64,000 nt of DNA from UBA4421 sp002704225 (GTDB lineage Bacteria; Pseudomonadota; Gammaproteobacteria; Pseudomonadales; Azotimanducaceae), in the NCBI GenBank assembly GCA_902556425.1, contig CACDWG010000005.1, positions 84,838 through 148,837 on the forward strand, read 5' to 3'. The translations under genes and the position numbers were made by a program. Below are positions 25,406 through 34,797 of this stretch, piece after piece. Every line of letters starts with the position of its first letter. Position 1 is the first letter of the stretch. The notes under the pieces were generated by a model. It was given only the letters and a program-made list of their open reading frames with translations. It ran no database searches and was not told the DNA's origin.

Positions 25406-27973
25406 CTAAGCATTGGTCTGATCCGCCGCAAACCACCGGAGCAATATTGGCATCAACACCAAACTGGTGACTAAGAGCACACTGATGGCAATTGATAGCA
25501 AGATACCAATGGAAGCGGCACCCAGGTGGGGGCTCAGGCTGAGAGAACAGAAGGTTCCCACTGTCGTCAAGCCGCTGATCATCACAGCCCTTCGAATGGC
25601 CGGATCCAGTCCCCTCGCACCCCCTTGTCCCTGAGTGTGCCGATGCACAACGTGAATACCGGTATCGACGCCAAGCCCCAAAATCAACGGCACCATTAGA
25701 ATATTTGCCATGTTCAGGCTGATGTTCATCACAACGCAGAATGCGAACGTCAGAATCACTGTCACCCCGATGGGGATAAACACCAGCAACGGCAACTTCC
25801 AGCCCCGAAAATAAACCGTGAGCAATAGAAAAATAAAACCAAACGCAGTCGCCACCGCCTGTTGAAACGACTGGATCACCACCCCACCAACGCCCCACTC
25901 GACCACACTCCTGCCGGCGACATTCGGCGCAACGGCGGAGACCTCAGCAATAAAGGCGTCCGTGGCATCTCGGTCATTGAGCTGGGACGCTGGATTGACC
26001 GAGACCAAGTGCTGACCACTCGGCGCCACCAATTGCTGACGAAAGTACACGGGCACGTCGGCGAGGCCAAAGGGCTCGACGACCAGCAGCCTACGAAACT
26101 CCGCCAGCGACAGAGGAAACTGCTGAAACATTTGCTGCTCGAAAGCAGCGAGTTTCGGCTGGTCTAGCACCAGACGTTGCGCCGACTCCAGTACTTTTTG
26201 TGCCTCCTCTGCTGCACTGTCGGGTAGCTCTACGACCACCTCTTTCAGATACTCGAGGGCAAGGGCCGTCAGTTCCGTATCGATTGCTCCACGCTGTTCC
26301 GGTGGGGCGATCTCTTCCAGCAAGACGGACTGCCTGACCAACAGCGCCATCTTTTCTGATTGTTCTGACGGCACGAAGTCTGCCGGGGTACTCACGGCAC
26401 TGACCGACGGCAGTCCCAGCAACTTTTCTTTGAGCAGCGCCGCATGATCACCGTCGTCGGCAAGAACATGCACACTGTAATCCGTTGTTTGCTGATCTTG
26501 CTGCAGCGCCAACAGTGCCTGCATGGCAGGAGACTGTGCATCGCGCATGGCCAGTACGCTGTAGTCGAAGCGCAGATCCTTAGCCAGCCATAGCGAAGAC
26601 AGGGACACAGCAACAAAGACTCCCACAACCCAAGGGTCCGGGATGCCGTCAATACGCGAACGTATCCGACTGAAAACTGCAGTAAATGCCGTTATTTCCA
26701 TCGGCTTCCGAGAAACTGGTGGCCAGCGCAGCAACACCGCTGGAATAATGGACAGCGTCAGTGCGAAGGCAATCACAATGCCGCCGGCGGCAATCACACC
26801 CAACTCGGCTAGGCCTCGATAAGCCGTTGGCAGGAATGCCAGAAAACTCACCGCAGAAGTCACCGTACACAGAGCCAAGGCCGGCCCGGTATCGTGCAGC
26901 GCCTGCCCTAGGGCTGTGCTTAGTTCTTGGTCGAGATTTGCCTGCACACGCAGCGTAAAATGCGCGGCGAAATCGACACCCAAACCAAAAAACAGCACGA
27001 CGAAGATCATCGACAACGTGTTCAACTCGCCCACCGCCAAGGTGGCAAAGCCCAGCGTCAGGCTGATACCCATGGCCAGCATAATGCATATCGCAAGCAG
27101 GATCGGACCGGAGCGGATGCCCAGAGCCACGATGCAGAGCAAAAAAATCAGCGACACCAAACCCGCCCGTTCGATGCCGCTTAAGGCAGCCCCCATCTCT
27201 TCATGAGCGAGCACGACCTCACCAGTCAGTGCCACCTCAACACCGACGGGAGGGGGATATTTATCGATTGCCCCCTGCAATGCTGAGACGATGGCAGCAT
27301 TCGGCAGGGCGGCGTCCAGCCGTTGTTCCGCACTCACCAGAATGAGCTCAATATGCCCGTCACCCGCTGGCTCCAGCGGGTAATGACTCTTAAAGTCCAG
27401 ATCGCCACCTGCTACCCCGTCCAATACCGACTCAAGCGAAATAGGCAGCACTTGACCGGGATTAGCGCTGACAAAATCCGCGTAAGTTAGGAGCACGTTT
27501 GCCAGGCTGGCTTCATCCATCAATCGCAGCAGCGAACCTTGATTGTAGCTCGCACCGTCGAGCCACTCCTGCAGCTGGGGCAAGCTCAGAAAATACGGTT
27601 TAGCGTCAGCGACAAAGGGGTCAATCCCCGGGGCGAATACAGTGTCCATGGGCAGACGCGCGGCCAGCTCACGCACATAGCCTTGCAGCTGCGGATAATC
27701 ATCCGAGCGAGCAACGATTACTGCCGTTTGCTGAAACTGGGGAAAAGCGGCCTTGTACCGTTCGTTGTCCTGATACCAGCTAAGCGAATCCGATGGTTTG
27801 ATCAGCTTACTCAGATCCGAGTTCAATGCGCCATACTGGTTAAAGCACCACAACGACAGCAACGAGAGCAGCGTACCCAGCGCTAGCACAGAGCCCGTTC
27901 GCTGACACAACCAGGCAATCCAAGCGTTGCCGACAAGCCGTGATCTTCTATCGTCTTCAGACACCAAGCTCAT
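25406..27973 (-). CDS. MMPL/RND-family transporter, HpnN-like
   Basis: An 855-residue RND-superfamily protein with two repeats of a large periplasmic domain followed by a cluster of helices, about 12 helices in total. The first helix is at residues 27-46; the SSD-like blocks include LFFGLGVDFAAHFTLR in the first half and LILGLGVDTGIHVVHRH in the second, both with the transmembrane Asp typical of the family. Closest in layout to HpnN, which moves hopanoids to the outer membrane, and to MmpL lipid exporters. It overlaps the GT4 gene by ATGA, so the two are coupled, implying export of a glycosylated lipid (inference). Confidence 0.88.
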   Translation of the reverse strand: MSLVSEDDRRSRLVGNAWIAWLCQRTGSVLALGTLLSLLSLWCFNQYGALNSDLSKLIKPSDSLSWYQDNERYKAAFPQFQQTAVIVARSDDYPQLQGYVRELAARLPMDTVFAPGIDPFVADAKPYFLSLPQLQEWLDGASYNQGSLLRLMDEASLANVLLTYADFVSANPGQVLPISLESVLDGVAGGDLDFKSHYPLEPAGDGHIELILVSAEQRLDAALPNAAIVSALQGAIDKYPPPVGVEVALTGEVVLAHEEMGAALSGIERAGLVSLIFLLCIVALGIRSGPILLAICIMLAMGISLTLGFATLAVGELNTLSMIFVVLFFGLGVDFAAHFTLRVQANLDQELSTALGQALHDTGPALALCTVTSAVSFLAFLPTAYRGLAELGVIAAGGIVIAFALTLSIIPAVLLRWPPVSRKPMEITAFTAVFSRIRSRIDGIPDPWVVGVFVAVSLSSLWLAKDLRFDYSVLAMRDAQSPAMQALLALQQDQQTTDYSVHVLADDGDHAALLKEKLLGLPSVSAVSTPADFVPSEQSEKMALLVRQSVLLEEIAPPEQRGAIDTELTALALEYLKEVVVELPDSAAEEAQKVLESAQRLVLDQPKLAAFEQQMFQQFPLSLAEFRRLLVVEPFGLADVPVYFRQQLVAPSGQHLVSVNPASQLNDRDATDAFIAEVSAVAPNVAGRSVVEWGVGGVVIQSFQQAVATAFGFIFLLLTVYFRGWKLPLLVFIPIGVTVILTFAFCVVMNISLNMANILMVPLILGLGVDTGIHVVHRHTQGQGGARGLDPAIRRAVMISGLTTVGTFCSLSLSPHLGAASIGILLSIAISVLLVTSLVLMPILLRWFAADQTNA

Positions 27974-29130
27974 GGCACGCTGTCCACAGCAGACAAAACA
28001 TCCGTATAGATTTCCGCCAGCATTTGAACCGAACGTTCATGATGACGAGTTCGGGCAATCTCTCGGTTTTGCAAGCCCGCAGCCGTGCGTACTGCCTGAC
28101 TGTCGAGTATGGCATCGAGCTTAAGCGTCAGTTCTGCTGCGTCGTTCATCGTATAAGTGGCTTCTTCAGCCGTGACGAATTCGGGTACGGCGCTGGTGCT
28201 GGATTTGTTAACCAGCACAGGACAACCCGCAGCCATTGCTTCCAGTACCGACATACCTTCAAGCTCTACCGCACTGGTTTGCACGAACAGATCGGCTGTT
28301 TGATAGAGCCCTTTGAGACGCTCATCTGACACACGGCCAATCTCGGCATTCACACTCAAATCGTCAGCAAGCGCCGCGAGCTTTTCTTGCTGTGGACCGG
28401 TGCCTGCCAGTGTCAGACGTATGTTTTTACTGTGTTTGCTGGCAGCCACCGCATGCAACAATTGGGGCTGCTGCTTTTCCTTCGCCAAACGACCGACGCT
28501 CACCACATCGTAAGGAGGCGCGTCTTTAGCCGAATCGCGTTGAAGAAAAAAGGCCTCTGTCACGCCGTTGGACAGCACCGAAACGGATTTTTTCAGCCCG
28601 GCATCCTGAAGCAAGTCCGCAGCAAACTGCGACGGTGCGATCACTCGGTCCGCACGACTGTAAAAGCGCCAGACAAAAAATTTGTACAGCACTCTCGTCA
28701 GCCACGGCGACGACAAACCCAAATTACTCAGAATATTCTCGGGCTGCACGTGAAAGGACATAACAACAGGCTTACCTTGCCTACGCGCTTCAGCGATGGC
28801 CCCATGCCCAAGAAAAAACGGGAACTGCACATGCAGCAGATCAGCATAGGAGATCACCTGCTGCAATCGCTTTCGATTCGGCAAAGCCAAGGGCGCCTTC
28901 ATTCGGTCAAGGATAAAATTGATGCCAGGAATTCGCAGCGGCACAAACCCGATGCACTGTTTGTCTATCGGATCGTCAGACCCCTCGGCGATTAACAAAC
29001 GGAAATCAAAACGGTTCTTCAGCGCCGCAACAAAGCGCCTAGTGGATACCACCGTGCCATTAAACGGATGGAACCATGGATCAATGACCATGGCGATTCG
29101 AGGTTTGGGAATCTTAAGCTCTTTCTCCAA
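27970..29130 (-). CDS. Glycosyltransferase family 4 (GT-B fold)
   Basis: A 386-residue GT-B glycosyltransferase. The N-terminal domain starts RIAMVIDPWFHPFNGTVVST; the C-terminal donor domain has SVGRLAKEKQQP and the EX7E-type motif ELEGMSVLEAMAAG, which binds a nucleotide sugar. The likely start is TTG at 29130, with AAGGAA upstream; a first ATG lies 13 codons in and would remove the start of the fold. Sugar and acceptor are unknown. It is preceded by a membrane hydroxylase gene (41 bp) and overlaps a lipid-transporter gene, pointing to a lipid acceptor. Confidence 0.88.
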   Translation of the reverse strand: MEKELKIPKPRIAMVIDPWFHPFNGTVVSTRRFVAALKNRFDFRLLIAEGSDDPIDKQCIGFVPLRIPGINFILDRMKAPLALPNRKRLQQVISYADLLHVQFPFFLGHGAIAEARRQGKPVVMSFHVQPENILSNLGLSSPWLTRVLYKFFVWRFYSRADRVIAPSQFAADLLQDAGLKKSVSVLSNGVTEAFFLQRDSAKDAPPYDVVSVGRLAKEKQQPQLLHAVAASKHSKNIRLTLAGTGPQQEKLAALADDLSVNAEIGRVSDERLKGLYQTADLFVQTSAVELEGMSVLEAMAAGCPVLVNKSSTSAVPEFVTAEEATYTMNDAAELTLKLDAILDSQAVRTAAGLQNREIARTRHHERSVQMLAEIYTDVLSAVDSVP

Positions 29131-29171
29131 AGTGAGTCTTTTCCTTTTTCTCGTTTAGCCGCACAGACGGC

Positions 29172-30074
29172 CTACTGGCTTGCTCCCGGCGCGATATCGG
29201 ACACCTGGTACTCTTTGATTGGCATGATCAGCTTATGCCACGTACTGGGCTCTATAGGTCCAGAGCCCACCGCCATTGCCCGGTTATCCGAAAACGTACC
29301 AAACACGCGATCCCAGACAATGGCTGCGCAACCAAAATTCGTATTGCTTTCCACTAAATCCAGCGAATGATGGCAAATATGATATTGGTTGGTGGTAAAC
29401 AGCCAGCCAATGACGCGACTGTTCATCGCTACATTACAGTGGGCGATACTCGCTTGTGTGATCAGCAGCAATGAAGCGCCTAGGGTCGCCGCACCGATAC
29501 CAAACGTTAGTTCCAGCAAGGCTCCCGGCAGCAGCAGAAAAAAATACTCTAACGGATGGTTCAAGCCAAAATTCAACGCCCCAAGTTTTTGGAAGGCGTG
29601 ATGGGCGCCATGACCAGAGACTCGCCAGATGACAGAAAATTGGTGCTCCGCTCGGTGCACCCAGTACCACAACAATTCGTTGAGAAAAAATAACGCGAAC
29701 ATCTGAGCTAATAACGGCCAATGGTGGGGCCAAATGTCGATGCCGAGATTCTCGCGCAGCGCTTCAAGGGGCGGACTCAGCACCTGAGTATAAAAGTCGC
29801 CTACCGAACCGGACACCATAAACAGCAGCAAAACCATCACGACGCTTAATGACTTCTGCTTACCCTTGATTCGCCATTCGGTTCTGGCCGGGTACAGATG
29901 CTCAAGCACCCCTAACACCAATTGCACGGCCAAAATACAGCCGACATAGAGGGCTGGATTCGTTGGCTGGGACAGCCAAAGGCCGATAACAGCCAACAAA
30001 ACTGCTGGCTGAAGACCAAAATACAGCACGCGGGCTATCGAACTGTTCGGCATAACCGACTGACCGTGAGACAT
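29172..30074 (-). CDS. Sterol desaturase/fatty acid hydroxylase superfamily protein
   Basis: A 300-residue membrane di-iron enzyme. The His boxes are HRAEH, HGAHH and HICHH (the last in NQYHICHHSLD), embedded among about five membrane helices. The family includes sterol C4/C5 enzymes, fatty-acid hydroxylases and alkylglycerol monooxygenase; the substrate is a membrane lipid in most cases. AAGGAG precedes the start. It is the third gene of a run MFS, NTF2-like, hydroxylase, GT4, MMPL, all on the same strand with small gaps. Confidence 0.88.
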   Translation of the reverse strand: MSHGQSVMPNSSIARVLYFGLQPAVLLAVIGLWLSQPTNPALYVGCILAVQLVLGVLEHLYPARTEWRIKGKQKSLSVVMVLLLFMVSGSVGDFYTQVLSPPLEALRENLGIDIWPHHWPLLAQMFALFFLNELLWYWVHRAEHQFSVIWRVSGHGAHHAFQKLGALNFGLNHPLEYFFLLLPGALLELTFGIGAATLGASLLLITQASIAHCNVAMNSRVIGWLFTTNQYHICHHSLDLVESNTNFGCAAIVWDRVFGTFSDNRAMAVGSGPIEPSTWHKLIMPIKEYQVSDIAPGASQ

Positions 30075-30105
30075 CGTTTACTCCTTGGCGCCAGATCTAA
30101 CGCGT

Positions 30106-30660
30106 TCACGCATGAAATCCTTGGCGGATCGGGCGACGGCCTTGGCGCAGAGGCCTGGTGTTCCCCCCCCCGGTAAACATTAAATGACACGGCCCCAACA
30201 GAACATCAGGCCTTTGCTGCCCAATCCAATCAAACATTTCGGCGAAAATCGGCGGATCGTCACCCGCAAAGGAAACGGCCACCACCTGAGCGTTCGCGAT
30301 GCTCAAGCGAAAGGTATCTGTCGCCCGGTAGCCTAGGGCACGGCCAAAGTCATCGGTTACCGTAACCACACACGTTACTTGGGCCACAGAATTGCCCGTA
30401 TCCACTAAATCGCACGGTGGCCGAGACACGACCTGATAATTCGCTCCCTGAGCCCAACCTTGGTAATAGCGAATATCATCCCCTTCCGCATTGCCAGACA
30501 TCATCGCATCCAGTGCTTTTGAGTCCCAAGCGTAAAACGCGTCCAAAAAGCGTTCGGCGACACGTTGAGGATCCATGCTGTTAGCGTCCACCCGAACGGA
30601 CATCGCGCAGGCAGAGAAAGCCAGAGCCAACACACTCAGAAGATGCATTGGCCGGCGCAT
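30106..30660 (-). CDS. Small secreted NTF2/SnoaL-like protein with a homopolymer near its end
   Basis: A 184-residue protein with a signal or lipoprotein-like N-terminus (LLSVLALAFSACAMS; the Cys could be lipidated) and then RVAERFLDAFYAWDSKALDAMM, typical of NTF2-like folds. The function is not recognised. Near its end a run of nine G (30163-30171 as C on the plus strand) sets the frame; with eight G the protein would continue as GTPGLCAKAVARSAKDFMRE and stop at 30078, three bases before the next gene. The printed C-terminus may therefore be wrong or variable. It starts one base after the MFS stop. Confidence 0.65.
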   Translation of the reverse strand: MRRPMHLLSVLALAFSACAMSVRVDANSMDPQRVAERFLDAFYAWDSKALDAMMSGNAEGDDIRYYQGWAQGANYQVVSRPPCDLVDTGNSVAQVTCVVTVTDDFGRALGYRATDTFRLSIANAQVVAVSFAGDDPPIFAEMFDWIGQQRPDVLLGPCHLMFTGGGNTRPLRQGRRPIRQGFHA

Positions 30661-30661
30661 G

Positions 30662-31921
30662 CTAGCTCTGCTCTCGCTTTATCATGACGCCACAACGCCA
30701 GTAATGAAAAACACCCCAAAGCAGGATCAGGATTGTCGTCGCCAACCCCCAACGCAAGCCATCCTCACCATGAGTCTGGGAGAAGTAATCACTGAAGAAA
30801 CCTACCGTGAACGGGCCAAGGCCCAAGCCGATGATATTGGTAATGAAGAGATTTATTGCTGCGGCAACCGAGCGCATTTCCAACGGCGTGGAATTCTGAA
30901 TCAGGGCGAATCCCGGTGCGACGTACAGTGTGCCTAGCATAGCGGGGAGCACATAGGCGGCAATCGCCCCCATGGGTGTGGTCGCCATAAAGGTCAGATA
31001 GAGCATGGGTAAGGTAACCAGTGATGACACAGCGACAACCCAGGGCAACCACTGTTGACCACGCCTGGCTGCCATGAAGTCTGCGATACGGCCACCGAAG
31101 TAAATCCCGATCGCACCACCAACCCCGATCAGCAGTGCAAGGTAAGAACCCACCTCGCCGGTACCCATACCGTGGATGCGGACCAAATATATGGGTACCC
31201 AAATCACCGAGGCATAGCCGGCGAACGAGACCAGCGCACCGGCGACGACGATATGCCTTAGCACCGCGCTGCGCCAGATAAAGCCCACGACTTCACCAAA
31301 CGCAGGGGCCGGCGTCTCCTGTTTTATGGCCTCTGAGTACCCTCTGGGTGGTTCCTTCACGGTATAGCGGACCAATATGGCCAGCAAAATGCCCGGCAAA
31401 CCTACGACGACGAAGGCCGTCCGCCAGCCATACCATTCGTTGATCCAGCCGCCCACTAGGAACCCAATAAGAATGCCCCAGTTAATACCCGTACCAAAGA
31501 TCGCCATCGCTGTTGAACGTTTCTCGGGCGGATACAAGTCGGCAATCATGGAATGCGAGGGCGGATTGGACCCGGCTTCCCCTACGCCAACGCCGATACG
31601 CAGCAACAACAGCTGCATAAAGTTGGTGGCAGCAGCACACAATGCCGTCATCAGACTCCAGAGAAAGACAGAGAACGAAATCAGATTGCGGCGATTGTTG
31701 CGGTCAGCCCACATGGCCATGGGCATACCCAAGGTCGCATAGAAAACCGCAAACATGATGCCAGTCAGCAACCCCAGCTGGGTATCCGTGATCAATAACG
31801 ATTCTTTAATCGGCTGGCCTAGAATACCCATGATCTGCCGATCGACATGACTCGACGTAAAGACCAGTACCAACATAAAGAGGGTGTAGTTGCGTTGACG
31901 GTCGGTCACTTCTTGCGACAT
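30662..31921 (-). CDS. MFS transporter, Spinster-like
   Basis: A 419-residue, 12-helix major facilitator. SSHVDRQIMGILGQPIKESL, GLLTGIMFAVFYATLGMPMA and RIGVGVGEAGSNPPSHSMI match the Spinster-like group common in bacteria that degrade steroids and aromatics. The conserved loop ADRNNRRN between helices 2 and 3 is present. The start has AGAAGG upstream. In eukaryotes Spinster proteins carry sphingosine phosphate or lysolipids; bacterial substrates are mostly unknown. It follows the Baeyer-Villiger monooxygenase gene by 86 bp. Confidence 0.9.
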   Translation of the reverse strand: MSQEVTDRQRNYTLFMLVLVFTSSHVDRQIMGILGQPIKESLLITDTQLGLLTGIMFAVFYATLGMPMAMWADRNNRRNLISFSVFLWSLMTALCAAATNFMQLLLLRIGVGVGEAGSNPPSHSMIADLYPPEKRSTAMAIFGTGINWGILIGFLVGGWINEWYGWRTAFVVVGLPGILLAILVRYTVKEPPRGYSEAIKQETPAPAFGEVVGFIWRSAVLRHIVVAGALVSFAGYASVIWVPIYLVRIHGMGTGEVGSYLALLIGVGGAIGIYFGGRIADFMAARRGQQWLPWVVAVSSLVTLPMLYLTFMATTPMGAIAAYVLPAMLGTLYVAPGFALIQNSTPLEMRSVAAAINLFITNIIGLGLGPFTVGFFSDYFSQTHGEDGLRWGLATTILILLWGVFHYWRCGVMIKREQS

Positions 31922-32007
31922 AAATGCCTTCTTACAGATAAAACGAAGGCAGCCCCGACGGGACTGCCTGAATGTGGATGTACGGGGCTGGCACCGCGGC
32001 CTAGGCG

Positions 32008-33891
32008 CTACCTAAGCTCCAGGCCTTGCAAGTCACCCTTGGCGCGCCAGTCCGCCATCAAATCAAAAAACTCGATAGGCCCCCCGCCGTAGGTATTATT
32101 TTGCGGCTTCGTATTCACGTTACCTTCGTTGTTGTAGTACCCGGGCGTACACTTTTCTTGAAAATCTGCGGTCAGACGCGCCTTATCGATGATCGTTTGC
32201 ACCCACTTGCTTTCAGCTGCCTCGCTGGCCTCGATACGCGTCGCACCCTTCGCCTTCGCCGTGCTCAAAATATGGGCCAGATGGACACTCTGCTCATCCA
32301 AAGAATAGGTATAGGTCGCTGTAAATCCTGATTGGGCAGGCCCAAAAAAGAAGCTGTTGGGGAAACCGCGACTGTGCATGCCGTGAAAGGTAGACAATCC
32401 ATCAGACCATTTCTGCGATACCGTCAATCCATCCACGCCGTTGATCTGGTAACCCGCTCTGCGAGAATAATCCGTGCCCACCTCGAAGCCCGTCGCGAAC
32501 ACGATGCAATCGACTGGGTATTCTTGGCCGTCAAAGACAATCCCGTTTTCCGTGATCTGATCAACGCCCCGCCCATCGGTATTCACTAAGGTCACGTTAG
32601 GGCGATTGAATGTGGGTAGGTATTCGTCGTGGAAACACGGGCGCTTGCAGAACTGGCGGTAATAGGGCTTCAAGGCCTCAGCGGTATCTTCGTCCTCGAC
32701 GATCTCAGCGGCTCGTGCTCGCACACCCTCCATTTTCTGGTAATCGGCCAGTTCCATCTCCCGCGCCAAATCCATAAAGGTCGTCGCTTTCTGGGTCAGA
32801 TACTTCTTCATGCCCAACCGATACAAATCCAATGACAGTGGCGACGTCAATGCCCAGAGCGCCAAACGGGCCTTGGATGGCGCTTTATCTTGCAAGCTAC
32901 CAAACAGCAAGCGAAACGCTTCTGTCCAGCCATCAGACACTAAATCTTTCTCCACCGGCGCGCCGGTCATGATCGACTCAAAGTTGCGCCGGCGCTCGTC
33001 CTGCCAGCCCGCCTCTTGGCTGTTCATCCAGCTCGGGTCCGTTGGCTGATTGTTTCGTACATCGACAGACGAAGGCGTGCGCTGGAAGACATACAGATGC
33101 TGGGCAGCCGCACCCAAATGCGGCACACATTGAACCGCAGTGGCTCCCGTGCCAATTACCGCAACACGCTTATCCTTGAGGTTAGTCAGTCCGCCATTTG
33201 AATCACCTCCTGTGTAGGCATAGTCCCAGCGGCTGGTATGAAAGGTATGACCTTTAAAATCACCGATGCCCCGTATCGCAGGTAACTTAGGACGGTTCAA
33301 TGGGCCGTTAGAGTGAACCACGTAACGCGCTTTCAACCGATCTTGACGATCCGTTGCGACAACCCAACGCCCCTGATCCTCATCCCAATCGGTGGAAGTG
33401 ACCAGCGTCTGCATCAACGCGCGCTCGTGCAGGCCATAGGTTTTAGCGATGACATGACAATACTCCAGCGTCTCTGGCGCATTGGTGTATTTCTGCTTGG
33501 GCACGAACCCTGTTTTTTCCAGCAGTGGGAAATAGACGTAGGCCTCGATGTCACAGGACGCACCGGGGTAGCGGTTCCAGTACCAAGTGCCGCCAAAGTC
33601 CCCGCCTTTCTCGACGATTTTGAAATCCGTAATACCCGCATCGTGCAGTCGCGCAGCGGCCAACATCCCGCCAAAGCCACCACCGATAATAACGACCTCA
33701 ACCTCTTCCTCGATCGCTTCTCGTTTCAGTTCGCTATCGATGTAGGGGTCTTCCACAAAGTAGGCAAACTCGCCGGTGACTTCCTGATACTGATCATTGC
33801 CATCGGCGCGAAGTCGTTTATCACGTTCTTCGCGATACTTGCGTCCTAGCGCTTCAGGATCAAATGGCAACGATTGTGTTTTGGCGTTCAT
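32008..33891 (-). CDS. FAD-dependent Baeyer-Villiger-type monooxygenase
   Basis: A 627-residue flavoprotein with FAD-binding VVIIGGGFGG (residues 67-75), the Baeyer-Villiger fingerprint FKGHTFHTSRWD (212-223), and the second nucleotide motif VIGTGATAVQ. BVMOs insert oxygen next to a ketone to give esters or lactones using NADPH and O2. The length, with an N-terminal extension of about 60 residues and a C-terminal NTYGGG motif, matches the long type that includes cyclododecanone, phenylacetone and steroid monooxygenases. The frame is open to 33981, but MNAKTQ at 33891 is the sensible start. It is divergent from a catabolic operon. Confidence 0.92.
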   Translation of the reverse strand: MNAKTQSLPFDPEALGRKYREERDKRLRADGNDQYQEVTGEFAYFVEDPYIDSELKREAIEEEVEVVIIGGGFGGMLAAARLHDAGITDFKIVEKGGDFGGTWYWNRYPGASCDIEAYVYFPLLEKTGFVPKQKYTNAPETLEYCHVIAKTYGLHERALMQTLVTSTDWDEDQGRWVVATDRQDRLKARYVVHSNGPLNRPKLPAIRGIGDFKGHTFHTSRWDYAYTGGDSNGGLTNLKDKRVAVIGTGATAVQCVPHLGAAAQHLYVFQRTPSSVDVRNNQPTDPSWMNSQEAGWQDERRRNFESIMTGAPVEKDLVSDGWTEAFRLLFGSLQDKAPSKARLALWALTSPLSLDLYRLGMKKYLTQKATTFMDLAREMELADYQKMEGVRARAAEIVEDEDTAEALKPYYRQFCKRPCFHDEYLPTFNRPNVTLVNTDGRGVDQITENGIVFDGQEYPVDCIVFATGFEVGTDYSRRAGYQINGVDGLTVSQKWSDGLSTFHGMHSRGFPNSFFFGPAQSGFTATYTYSLDEQSVHLAHILSTAKAKGATRIEASEAAESKWVQTIIDKARLTADFQEKCTPGYYNNEGNVNTKPQNNTYGGGPIEFFDLMADWRAKGDLQGLELR

Positions 33892-34082
33892 AGCGTGCAC
33901 TCTCAATAAATTCAAAACGGTTGATCTGACGACCGACAGACCATACAAAAAAGGCAGGCTTAGGCCAATCCACCAAATCACGTCACTTGCCGAACCGTTT
34001 CCGTGACCTCGCTGGCTTTCTCACCTCCCACGTTGTAATGTTGTTCATTAATTTTGTGCTTGATGGCAAAGGACGGATCACG

Positions 34083-34778
34083 ATGACGTTTTTCCTTCGC
34101 TGGATGACCCGCCTAACGGTTACTGTTGCTGGTCTGTTTCTTGCCGGTTTTTGGCTGATCTTTTTTTCCGCGCGACCGCCGCTGACCACAGATCCCGTCA
34201 CATTGGCCGGCGACGGCAGCACCATCAACTACTGCGAACTGCCAATACTCGATGGTTCTGGTAAACGGGCTGCCGACATCCCCAAGGGCAATACCCCGGG
34301 TTGCGGCTACACACACTTTCCGCTGCCGATTCTGCGTGAGTGCACGGAACCACTGGCGGATGGTGCCGTGGATATCCGTGGTCTGTGGCGGGGTATCAGC
34401 GGCAAAGTCGGCCACGTGGAACGGGTAGAACAGTGCGGTGACCGCACCGTCGTAACGAGCAGCGGCGTCATTCACGACAAAGGCCCAAACCTAACCGGTG
34501 GCCTCACCAGTAATGACACTGAAGGCATGGTGGTATTTACCGTTGGCGATCGGGAGTATTGTCCCCGCACATCCGCCGGAGTCACCTGGGACGAAGGCGT
34601 GCTGAACTTTCGCGTCCTCGGCTGGGGCCCTGTCGTCGTTAAGCGGTATCTGGACGGCGAACATCTGATCTGGGAGTACGCCGACGGCAGTACGACCCGC
34701 ATGGAGCGTTTGTGCACACTGCCTGCCGAGCACATCAAACCCCAGCCAAGGGGCCCGCGCTACGCACTGTTTGACTAA
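34083..34778 (+). CDS. Unknown protein with one N-terminal membrane anchor
   Basis: A 231-residue protein with one hydrophobic segment (about residues 10-27, VTVAGLFLAGFWLIFF) and then a soluble part outside the membrane with five or more Cys (YCELPIL, GCGYTHF, RECTEPL, VEQCGDR). The beta-rich section RGLWRGISGKVGHVERVEQCGDRTVVTS suggests a lipocalin-like barrel. I do not recognise the family. The ATG at 34083 is preceded by AAGGAC; the frame opens earlier at 33987. It heads a six-gene plus-strand run and is divergent from the BVMO gene. Confidence 0.7.
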   Translation: MTFFLRWMTRLTVTVAGLFLAGFWLIFFSARPPLTTDPVTLAGDGSTINYCELPILDGSGKRAADIPKGNTPGCGYTHFPLPILRECTEPLADGAVDIRGLWRGISGKVGHVERVEQCGDRTVVTSSGVIHDKGPNLTGGLTSNDTEGMVVFTVGDREYCPRTSAGVTWDEGVLNFRVLGWGPVVVKRYLDGEHLIWEYADGSTTRMERLCTLPAEHIKPQPRGPRYALFD

Positions 34779-34797
34779 CGAATCAAAAGGAACTCGG

